Assembly: GCA_007120685.1 (NCBI GenBank) | Contig: SKNG01000033.1 | Location: 1-13,098, forward strand | Origin: Paracoccaceae bacterium | GTDB lineage: Bacteria > Pseudomonadota > Alphaproteobacteria > Rhodobacterales > Rhodobacteraceae | Length of the DNA: 13,098 bases | Direction: 5' to 3' | Shown: positions 1 to 5,083 of the stretch, piece after piece | How the letters are laid out: every line of letters starts with the position of its first letter | Position numbering within the stretch: the first letter of the stretch is position 1 | Notes under the pieces: model-generated | Told to the model about the DNA's origin: nothing | The model's input: the letters and a program-made list of their open reading frames with translations, nothing else | Database searches by the model: none | Program-made: the position numbers and the translations under genes

Positions 1-174
1 TGGCTGTGAAGATGGATCAGCATGCCCCTGCCCCGTCCCGAATGTCCCTCAAGACCAGTCTTGCCATGAAGAGGGCAGATCGCCGAGGGGAAATGTGATC
101 ATCCGGGATCGAACAGGTAACGACACGGCCCGCGCAACCGCGTCTGCGTTTTTGGGGCCGGCCACGGTCCGGGC
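1..174. other. Left flank, no gene recognised
   Basis: I see no convincing coding region, RNA gene or terminator here. Short open frames cross it on the minus strand, but they run through the tRNA-derived repeat and have no family signature or clear ribosome binding site. If the neighbouring islet reading is right, this is chromosomal sequence that once lay directly beyond the 3' end of the tRNA gene. Confidence 0.4.
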
Positions 175-200
175 TGGTAGGCGCGCAGGGACTCGAACCC
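175..200 (-). repeat. Distal att-like copy of tRNA 3' end
   Basis: These 26 nt match 3192-3217 except at one base (C186 here, G3203 there). Read on the minus strand they give the T-loop, the T-stem 3' side, the acceptor 3' strand, the discriminator A and CCA. The sequence beyond it, to about 250, does not form an anticodon arm or D arm, so it is not a second tRNA gene. The mismatch falls in the T-stem. Confidence 0.7.
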
Positions 201-252
201 TTCATGCCCTTATATGAATCAATGACTTGAGGCCCACCCTGGCACGGGATCC

Positions 253-271
253 GGCATCAATTCTGGCACGA
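253..271 (+). repeat. Inner terminal direct repeat, left copy
   Basis: The sequence GGCATCAATTCTGGCACGA matches 3118-3136 at 18 of 19 positions, in the same orientation. It lies 52 nt inside the left tRNA-derived repeat; the right copy lies 55 nt inside the right one. A further TGGCACG sits at 240-246. The copy supplies the last codons and the TGA stop (257-259) of the minus-strand HTH gene. Such motifs near both ends resemble integrase arm-type binding sites, which is an inference. Confidence 0.55.
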
Positions 272-637
272 AACTGTCGGTCTGAAAGCATCTCCTGATA
301 CCCGAAAGCGTCCGGTCATACGCGGGTCGATGTTGTCGCAGGCGTCACGGAGCGCGGCCAGCCAGCCGCGCTCGTTCCGGGTGACGGGCGTGCCGAAGAT
401 CTCGGTCATCGCCTGCGCCGCCGTCGCGCCCACTGCCCTGTCGAGCGGCACCTTGTTGCGCCCGTTCTTGAGGAAGGTCAGCATGTTGGCGTTGGCGAAG
501 CCCGCCTCGGAGGCGATCTCGGCCTGGGTCTTGCGGTGCGACAGGTCACGGACACGGTCCGCGATCAGCCAGGCGGTCGGGGCGCTCTCATAGGGGTTCG
601 TGTTGCGTTCGCTGCTGTGCGTGCTTGGTCGTGGCAC
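257..637 (-). CDS. Small HTH (XRE-like) regulator, probably shortened
   Basis: The 126-aa product has a helix-turn-helix at about residues 37-67 (KTQAEIASEAGF, then NMLTFLKNG). It is a probable DNA-binding regulator, but the target is unknown. The next conserved-looking block is EIFGTPVTRNERGWLAALRDA at about 80-99. In my recollection of related Rhodobacteraceae proteins, about 25 more residues lie between the HTH and this block, and the C-terminus differs after MTGR, so this copy may carry an internal deletion and a replaced tail. That comparison is from memory and needs an alignment. The start is GTG at 637, behind a weak GGTAGG-like ribosome binding site. The last codons fall in the 19-nt terminal repeat. 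It is divergent from the symporter gene and could regulate it or be an islet maintenance regulator. Confidence 0.65.
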   Translation of the reverse strand: MPRPSTHSSERNTNPYESAPTAWLIADRVRDLSHRKTQAEIASEAGFANANMLTFLKNGRNKVPLDRAVGATAAQAMTEIFGTPVTRNERGWLAALRDACDNIDPRMTGRFRVSGDAFRPTVSCQN

Positions 638-639
638 TT

Positions 640-672
640 ACCTACCGTGCGCTGCGAGCGCGGTCGGGTAGG
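640..672 (-). promoter_or_regulatory. Possible hairpin over the HTH gene ribosome binding site
   Basis: On the plus strand, CCTACC just outside the HTH start codon faces GGTAGG about 25 nt away, with an inner GCGC/GCGC pair. In the minus-strand transcript this would pair the weak GGTAGG ribosome-binding sequence in a stem with internal mismatches. It could limit translation, but the stem is imperfect and may be chance. Confidence 0.25.
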
Positions 673-852
673 GAGTGAGTTCTGATCGTCGGGAACTTCG
701 GTTTAACCAAAATCCTGGGAAACCGCTTTCGGTTCAGGGGGTTGCGGCCGGTGCGCGGCGGTCGGGGGCGGCTGAACCCTCCGGGTTGAGGCAGGTGCAT
801 GAACCGTGCTTGCCTTGATTATCGGGTCAGCAGGACCGGACCGTGGCCGGGG

Positions 853-872
853 GTCGCAAGCAGGTCGCAAGC
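853..872 (+). repeat. Direct repeat GTCGCAAGC, 11-bp period
   Basis: GTCGCAAGC occurs at 853-861 and again at 864-872, separated by AG, giving an 11-bp period close to one helical turn. It lies about 60 nt before the symporter start in the divergent intergenic region (638-930). It is a reasonable candidate operator for a regulator such as the neighbouring HTH protein. No other evidence supports this. Confidence 0.35.
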
Positions 873-930
873 CATTTCGGTCCGGCGATGGCCGTGGCAA
901 TCCTGACCCGGGTCTTGTAACGACGCGCGC

Positions 931-2262
931 ATGACCACAGAGACGCAAGACCATCCGATGCAGATCGCGCGGCAGCGCTTCAAGCTTCGGGTCTGGATCA
1001 CATCCAGGCTCTGGGCGCAGGTGATGGCCGGGATGATCCTCGGCTTCGGCCTTGGCCTGTTGCTGAGCGAGACGACGGGTTTGGTGCCACCGGACGTGGC
1101 CGAGGTGATCGGGCTGTGGCTGGCCCTGCCGGGGCAGATCTTTCTGGCGCTGATTGCCATGGTCCTCATTCCGCTGATCTTCGCCTCGATCGTCGGCGGG
1201 CTGTCCGGGGCCGGGTCAGGGGAACAGCTGCGCTCGGTCGGGCTGCGGCTGGCCGCCTTCATCCTGATGACCACGACCCTCGCTGCAACGATCGGCGTGG
1301 CGCTGGCGCAGTGGCTGCGACCCGGCGAGGGGCTTGCCGGGTTCCCGGTGCCGGACACCGGCATGGTGTCGCCCGATCCGGCTGCGGAATCGGCACAGGA
1401 GAGCACAAGAACCACCCTTCCGGACATGATCGTCAACATCCTGCCCGCAAACCCGACGGCTGCCATCGTGCAGGGCGACATGCTGGCGGTTGTGGTGCTG
1501 GCGGTTCTGGTCGGCATCTCGGTCACGCAGGTTCAACGCGCGCGGGTTGCGCCCTTCCTGGCGCTGATGGACGCGCTCTTGTCGATCTCCATGAACATCG
1601 TGAAATGGGCAATGTTCCTTGCGCCCTTTGCCGTGTTCGGGCTGATGGCGCAGCTGGTCACGCGCATGGGGCTGGAGACGATGCTGGGCATTTCGGGGTA
1701 TGTCGGCACCGTCCTGCTGGGTCTGGCGGGGCTGCTGGGCCTGTATCTGGCCATCGCCTTCGTCTTTGCGCGGCTGACACCCTGGCGTTTCGTCAAGGCT
1801 GCAGGCAGCAACCTGCTGCTGGCGTTTTCGACATCCAGTTCGTCGGCGGTCATGCCGGTCACCATCCAGACCGCACGCGGCCTTGGCGTGCCGGAAAGCA
1901 TCGCCAACCTTGTGGTGCCGCTGGGCGCGACGATGAACATGGCCGGCACTGCGCTGTATCAGGCCGTGGCGATCCTGTTCCTGGCGCAACTGGCCGGTGT
2001 CGACCTGACGGCGGCACAGATCGGCGTTGTCGTGGCAACGCTGGTTGCCTCCAGCATCGGTGCGCCCGGCACACCCGGGGTCAGCATCGCCATCCTGATC
2101 AGCGTCGCCGGCAGCATCGGCATCCCTGTCGAGGGCATGGTGATCATCCTTGGCGTCGACCGTCTGCTGGACATGTGTCGCACGACCGTCAACGTGACGG
2201 GCGATCTGGTCGCGGCAGTGCTGTTTCGGGCAGTCGGACAGACAGAACAGGCGCTCTCGTGA
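931..2262 (+). CDS. Dicarboxylate/amino acid:cation symporter (DAACS/SLC1 family)
   Basis: This 443-aa inner-membrane protein belongs to the GltP/DctA/GltPh family, which takes up acidic amino acids or C4-dicarboxylates with Na+ or H+. The serine-rich HP1 loop AFSTSSSSA is near residues 298-306. NMAGT is at 336-340, GAPGTPGVS follows in HP2, and DRLLDMCRTTVNVTGD is at 410-425. In that last motif D414, R417, T418, N421 and D425 match the substrate and cation ligands of GltPh (D394, R397, T398, N401, D405), which favours an anionic dicarboxylate or amino-acid substrate. The usual NMDGT motif reads NMAGT, losing the Asp that serves as a Na+ ligand in GltPh. Length is normal and the frame intact. 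It starts at ATG 931, without a strong ribosome binding site; ATG 958 is an alternative. It is the only complete metabolic cargo of the islet. Confidence 0.9.
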   Translation: MTTETQDHPMQIARQRFKLRVWITSRLWAQVMAGMILGFGLGLLLSETTGLVPPDVAEVIGLWLALPGQIFLALIAMVLIPLIFASIVGGLSGAGSGEQLRSVGLRLAAFILMTTTLAATIGVALAQWLRPGEGLAGFPVPDTGMVSPDPAAESAQESTRTTLPDMIVNILPANPTAAIVQGDMLAVVVLAVLVGISVTQVQRARVAPFLALMDALLSISMNIVKWAMFLAPFAVFGLMAQLVTRMGLETMLGISGYVGTVLLGLAGLLGLYLAIAFVFARLTPWRFVKAAGSNLLLAFSTSSSSAVMPVTIQTARGLGVPESIANLVVPLGATMNMAGTALYQAVAILFLAQLAGVDLTAAQIGVVVATLVASSIGAPGTPGVSIAILISVAGSIGIPVEGMVIILGVDRLLDMCRTTVNVTGDLVAAVLFRAVGQTEQALS

Positions 2263-2385
2263 CCGGTTGAGCGCGCTTGGCTCAGGCCGCGCGCACCTCA
2301 AGGCTGGACAGCGTCAACGCGCGCCTCGATCGATGACGTGCTGCCGTTGGCCATGGCGGCAGATGATCAATGCGCTCTGTTTTTA

Positions 2386-2407
2386 TTGAACAAACACTTA
2401 TGTTCAA
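2386..2407. promoter_or_regulatory. Inverted repeat TTGAACA-N8-TGTTCAA
   Basis: A perfect 7-bp inverted repeat with an 8-nt spacer lies in an AT-rich stretch 22 nt before the nucleotidyltransferase remnant start. The left arm resembles a -35 box (TTGAAC), so it could be an operator on that gene's former promoter. The half-sites contain GAAC/GTTC as in LexA boxes, but the spacing and orientation do not fit the alphaproteobacterial direct repeat GTTC-N7-GTTC. Confidence 0.4.
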
Positions 2408-2428
2408 AACACCTTTAAGACGTTGAGC

Positions 2429-2891
2429 ATGATGATCGCCCGCCACTCCCCCAGCGCCCATGCCGCGTATCACGACCTGTTGCGCTTGCCGCTGGACGAC
2501 CGCACCGCCGACATCAGAGGAACACCCACACGCGTCGAGCGCAAGGGGCGGGTTTATCGGCATGACAGCTTCCGCGTCAGCACGGACCTCCGCAAGACCT
2601 ACATCGCCGAGGAAACGCCCGAGCTGCTGGCGCGCATCGACCGGCATCCCGCGCCCCGAGCGCTTCGCCATCCACAAGCTGATCGTAGCCGCCCGAGGTG
2701 AGGCGCAAGATCGGATCAAGGCCGAGAAAGACCGCCGTCAGGCGCGCTTCCTGATTTCCGCACTGGCCGAAGACCGGCCCGATAACCTGCGGGACGCCTT
2801 TCGCGGCGCGCTGGGGCGTGGGCTGAAATGGCAGGAGCGGATTGCCACCACCCAAAGACGAATGCCCGACGTGGCGGAACTGCTGGCGTGA
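2429..2891 (+). pseudogene. GSU2403-family nucleotidyltransferase, internally deleted remnant
   Basis: Two reading frames carry the two ends of one protein. The first (from ATG 2429; TTG 2423 also possible) reads SAHAAYHDLLRLPLDD, GTPTRVERKGRVYRHDSFRV and RKTYIAEETPELLARIDR, typical of the N-terminal part of GSU2403-family nucleotidyltransferase-fold proteins. Near 2645-2660 the frame changes by +1 and continues as ERFAIHKLIVAARGE, KDRRQARFLISALAEDRP and FRGALGRGLKWQERI, typical of the C-terminal end, stopping at 2891. Only about 150 residues remain, against roughly 300 or more in the family, so the middle catalytic part is missing: a deletion plus frameshift. It has almost certainly lost activity. 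Family assignment is by motif recall, not by search. Confidence 0.7.
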
Positions 2892-3014
2892 GAGGCGTGA
2901 CGCCCGTGCTCGACCATCATCCGAAGGACCACACGCAGCCCAGTGCGGAGCAGCCATGGAGCAGCACGGAGCCTTCTGCAGGGCAGTCTGGACTGAGCCT
3001 GGCCGTTGACAGAT

Positions 3015-3032
3015 GCGGTTGCGGTTGCGGTT
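3015..3032 (+). repeat. Triplicated GCGGTT hexamer
   Basis: Three perfect tandem copies of GCGGTT, followed by GCGA, form a short microsatellite in non-coding sequence. Its function is unknown, and copy number could vary between strains. Confidence 0.6.
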
Positions 3033-3041
3033 GCGAGCAGG

Positions 3042-3064
3042 TTGACAAGACAGGGTTTTGTCAA
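3042..3064. repeat. Inverted repeat TTGACAA-N9-TTGTCAA
   Basis: A perfect 7-bp inverted repeat with a 9-nt spacer, in the right end of the islet. The same TTGACA word recurs singly at 3006 and 3112. It could be a protein-binding site (excisionase, integrase arm site or regulator); as an RNA hairpin it lacks the GC-rich stem and run of U expected of a terminator. Confidence 0.4.
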
Positions 3065-3117
3065 AAGGGGTGAGTGTTGGGCGCCGAAAAGGGGGCACGA
3101 TTGGATGCAGATTGACA

Positions 3118-3136
3118 GGCATGAATTCTGGCACGA
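3118..3136 (+). repeat. Inner terminal direct repeat, right copy
   Basis: GGCATGAATTCTGGCACGA is the partner of 253-271 (18 of 19 identical). A related TGGCACA follows at 3141-3147. It lies 55 nt inside the tRNA 3' end, close to the 52 nt of the left copy. Confidence 0.55.
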
Positions 3137-3191
3137 GAAATGGCACAACCAGTTGAAGTGCAAGAGGTTATTTGAACTCAACGGGTTGGCT

Positions 3192-3267
3192 TGGTAGGCG
3201 CGGAGGGACTCGAACCCCCAACCAAGGCGTTATGAGCGCCCTGCTCTGACCATTGAGCTACGCGCCC
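3192..3267 (-). tRNA. tRNA with CAU anticodon, probably tRNA-Ile2 (or tRNA-Met)
   Basis: The minus strand folds into a complete 76-nt cloverleaf with encoded CCA. The acceptor stem GGGCGCG pairs with CGCGCCT (G1-U72 wobble). The D arm is GCTC/GAGC, the anticodon stem GGGCG/CGCCT carries the loop CTCATAA, and the T arm is GGGGG-TTCGAGT-CCCTC. The anticodon is CAU. GAGCAGG before the anticodon and the TTGGTT variable-loop region resemble the minor isoleucine tRNA, whose CAU is converted by TilS to lysidine-AU to read AUA. Elongator tRNA-Met in this group looks different to me, but a classifier is needed. Its 3' 26 nt is the proposed attachment core of the islet. It is divergent from purM. Confidence 0.93.
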
Positions 3268-3278
3268 GGCCAAGGATC

Positions 3279-3307
3279 GTGCTAAGGACAAGCCGTTGCC
3301 GGGTCAA
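3279..3307 (-). promoter_or_regulatory. Candidate tRNA promoter
   Basis: On the minus strand TTGACC (plus 3302-3307) is followed after exactly 17 nt by TAGCAC (plus 3279-3284). The -10 ends 11 nt before the mature tRNA 5' end, allowing a short leader for RNase P to remove. The -35 is near consensus and the -10 weak. Confidence 0.5.
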
Positions 3308-3338
3308 GCCTTCGCCGCCCCTGGCCCTGCCCCGCAGC

Positions 3339-3353
3339 CGGCAACGGTTGCCG
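3339..3353. promoter_or_regulatory. Palindrome at the purM -35 region, candidate operator
   Basis: CGGCAACGGTTGCCG is a perfect palindrome around a single central G. Its right arm contains the proposed purM -35 box. Placement over a promoter, and the lack of a U-run, favour an operator over a terminator. The CAAC/GTTG arms are faintly like LacI-type purine operators, but the odd centre does not match the E. coli PurR consensus. Confidence 0.35.
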
Positions 3354-3376
3354 TGCCAGGTTGCTTGGGGTATCGG
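3348..3376 (+). promoter_or_regulatory. Candidate purM promoter
   Basis: TTGCCG (3348-3353) and TATCGG (3371-3376) are separated by 17 nt, placing a transcript start near 3383 and giving a leader of roughly 32 nt before the purM ATG. Confidence 0.4.
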
Positions 3377-3414
3377 CGAACCGGCACGCCGGCCATCAGC
3401 GGGAGAAGGGCAGG

Positions 3415-4458
3415 ATGACCAACAGAAACGGGCTCACCTATGCCGAGGCCGGGGTGGATATCGACGCCGGCAACGCGCTGGTCGACCGCATCAAGCCCGC
3501 GGCGGCGCGCACCGCACGGCCGGGCACCATGGCGGGGCTTGGCGGCTTCGGCGCCCTGTTCGACCTGAAGGCGGCAGGCTTCACCGACCCCGTTCTGGTG
3601 GCGGCGACCGACGGCGTTGGCACCAAGCTGAAGATCGCCATCGACACCGGGCTGGTGGACGGGATCGGCATCGACCTGGTGGCGATGTGCGTCAACGATC
3701 TGATCTGCCAGGGCGCCGAGCCGCTGTTCTTTCTGGATTACTTCGCCACCGGCAGGCTGGATGTCGACCAGGCGGCGCGGATCGTCGAGGGCATCGCCGA
3801 GGGCTGCGCACGCGCGGGCTGCGCGCTCATCGGCGGCGAGACGGCCGAGATGCCGGGCCTTTATGCGGCGGGCGATTTCGACCTCGCGGGCTTTGCGGTC
3901 GGCGCGATGGAGCGCGGCACGGCGTTGCCGGCGGGGGTGCAGGCGGGCGATGTGCTGCTGGGGCTGGCCTCGGACGGGGTGCATTCCAACGGCTATTCGC
4001 TGGTGCGAAAGGTGGTCGAACGCGCCGGGCTGGGCTGGGCGGATGACTGCCCCTTCGGCGCGGGCGCGCTGGGCGCAGCGCTGCTGGCACCGACGCGGCT
4101 TTACGTGCGCCCGGCACTGGCGGCGATCTGCGCTGGCGGGGTGCGGGCGCTGGCGCATGTCACCGGCGGCGGGCTGACCGAGAACCTGCCCCGCGTGCTG
4201 CCAGACGGGCTGGGGGCAGAGGTCGATCTGGGTGCCTGGGCGCTGCCGCCGGTGTTCGACTGGTTGCAGGCACAGGCCGGGATCGCCGAGGCCGAGATGC
4301 TGAAGACCTTCAACTGCGGCATCGGTCTGGTGCTGGTGGTCGCGCCGGACCGGGCCGAGGCGCTGGCGGCACTGCTGGCCGAGGCGGGCGAGACGGTGCA
4401 TCGGCTGGGCACGGTGCAGCCCGGCGCGGGCGTGCGCTACGCGGGGGCGCTTGCTTGA
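3415..4458 (+). CDS. purM: Phosphoribosylformylglycinamidine cyclo-ligase (AIR synthetase)
   Basis: PurM closes formylglycinamidine ribonucleotide to aminoimidazole ribonucleotide using ATP, in cytosolic de novo purine synthesis. The 347-aa product has the family length (345 in E. coli). Its hallmarks appear in order: GGFGALFD, DGVGTKLKIA, NDLICQGAEPLFFLDY, GGETAEMPGLY, SDGVHSNGYSLVRK, HVTGGGLTENLPRVLP and FNCGIG. I chose ATG 3415 because GGGAGAAGGG lies just before it and MTNRNGLTYAEAGVDIDAGN is the normal family N-terminus. An in-frame TTG at 3361 would add 18 residues that do not look conserved. The stop overlaps the purN start, so the two are one operon, as in many proteobacteria. Confidence 0.97.
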   Translation: MTNRNGLTYAEAGVDIDAGNALVDRIKPAAARTARPGTMAGLGGFGALFDLKAAGFTDPVLVAATDGVGTKLKIAIDTGLVDGIGIDLVAMCVNDLICQGAEPLFFLDYFATGRLDVDQAARIVEGIAEGCARAGCALIGGETAEMPGLYAAGDFDLAGFAVGAMERGTALPAGVQAGDVLLGLASDGVHSNGYSLVRKVVERAGLGWADDCPFGAGALGAALLAPTRLYVRPALAAICAGGVRALAHVTGGGLTENLPRVLPDGLGAEVDLGAWALPPVFDWLQAQAGIAEAEMLKTFNCGIGLVLVVAPDRAEALAALLAEAGETVHRLGTVQPGAGVRYAGALA

Positions 4459-5057
4459 ACGCGTCGGCGCAGAGGCGGGTGGCGATCCTGATTTCCGGCG
4501 GGGGGTCGAACATGCTGGCGTTGCTGCGGTCGATGACCGGCGATCATCCGGCACGCCCCTGCCTGGTCCTGTCGAATGACCCGCAGGCGGCGGGGCTGGC
4601 GCGGGCGCGGGCGCTGGGGGTGCCGGTGGCGGCGGTCGATCATCGCCCCTTCGGCCGGGACCGGGCCGCCTTCGAGGCCGCGGTTCTGCCGCATCTGCAG
4701 GCCGCGCGGGCGGACATCATCGCGCTGGCCGGGTTCATGCGCGTACTGACCGCCGATTTCGTGGGCCGTTACACCGGGCGGATGCTGAACATCCACCCTT
4801 CGCTGCTGCCGAAATACCCCGGGCTGAACACCCATGCCCGGGCCATCGCGGCCGGCGACGCCGAGGCGGGATGCACAGTGCACGAGGTGACGGCAGAACT
4901 GGATGCCGGGCCGATCCTGGGCCAGGCGCGGGTGCCGGTGCTGCCGGGTGACAGCGCCCAGACGCTGGCGGCGCGGGTGCTGGAACAGGAACACCGCCTG
5001 TATCCCGCAGTGCTGCGGCGCTTCGCGGCGGGCGACAGGACGCCGGTTTTTCTGTAA
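4455..5057 (+). CDS. purN: Phosphoribosylglycinamide formyltransferase (GART)
   Basis: PurN transfers a formyl group from 10-formyltetrahydrofolate to glycinamide ribonucleotide, two steps before PurM. The 200-aa product has RVAILISGGGSNM at residues 8-20, IALAGFMRVLTADFV near 89-103, the active-site segment NIHPSLLPKYPG from 112 and ELDAGPIL near 148-155. N112, H114 and D150 correspond to the catalytic Asn/His/Asp of E. coli PurN. The start is a TTG at 4455 that shares TTGA with the purM stop, pointing to translational coupling. GTG 4479 would remove residues before the first strand and looks less likely. It converges on the next minus-strand gene, with 26 nt between the stops and no obvious terminator hairpin. 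Confidence 0.96.
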   Translation: MNASAQRRVAILISGGGSNMLALLRSMTGDHPARPCLVLSNDPQAAGLARARALGVPVAAVDHRPFGRDRAAFEAAVLPHLQAARADIIALAGFMRVLTADFVGRYTGRMLNIHPSLLPKYPGLNTHARAIAAGDAEAGCTVHEVTAELDAGPILGQARVPVLPGDSAQTLAARVLEQEHRLYPAVLRRFAAGDRTPVFL

Positions 5058-5083
5058 CCACATTTGCGCCAGTGCGCCGGGGC

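Larger units (their letters stand above)
2892..3117. other. Gene-free right part of islet
   Basis: I see no credible coding region here; the open frames lack family features. The stretch holds a GCGGTT hexamer repeated three times (3015-3032) and several TTGACA motifs (3006-3011, 3042-3047, 3112-3117, and one inverted at 3059-3064). It also has GGCACGA at 3094-3100. The pattern suits a recombination or regulatory end region more than a lost gene. Confidence 0.4.
175..3217. mobile_element. Putative decayed tRNA-integrated genomic islet
   Basis: The segment is bounded by a 26-nt direct repeat of the 3' end of a CAU tRNA gene, identical at 25 of 26 positions. On the right (3192-3217) the repeat is part of the intact tRNA gene; on the left (175-200) it stands alone. 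This is the usual footprint of a tyrosine-recombinase element that integrated into a tRNA 3' end and kept the tRNA whole. A 19-nt direct repeat lies just inside each end. The interior holds an HTH regulator, a DAACS-family symporter and a broken nucleotidyltransferase. There is no integrase, excisionase or relaxase, so the element is either a remnant that cannot move by itself or a satellite that relied on an integrase supplied elsewhere. The mismatch between the end repeats suggests an old insertion. Boundaries are inferred from the repeats only. Confidence 0.6.

Noticed and set aside
175..250. A second tRNA gene on the minus strand
   Set aside because: Only the T-arm 3' side and acceptor 3' strand are present; no anticodon or D arm can be drawn from the adjoining sequence.
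2386..2407. LexA/SOS box
   Set aside because: GAAC and GTTC are 10 nt apart and inverted; the alphaproteobacterial site is a direct repeat with 7 nt between, and the Bacillus-type site has 4 nt.
3015..3032. CRISPR-like array
   Set aside because: It is a contiguous hexamer microsatellite of three units with no spacers.
3123..3137. Resemblance to the cDNA-library adapter GAATTCGGCACGAG, suggesting contamination
   Set aside because: An extra T interrupts the match, a near-identical copy lies at the other end of the islet, and the flanking sequence is ordinary genomic DNA.
2577..3146. Minus-strand coding region through the nucleotidyltransferase remnant
   Set aside because: The open frame is antisense to recognisable protein sequence and has no family features; high GC content makes such frames common.
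3304..4554. Long minus-strand open frame over purM
   Set aside because: It is antisense to an unmistakable purM, with a composition dominated by Arg, Gln, His and Ala, as expected of a shadow frame.
5058..5083. Terminator between purN and the convergent membrane-protein gene
   Set aside because: The 26-nt gap has GCGCC words, but they are in direct rather than inverted orientation and there is no U-run.
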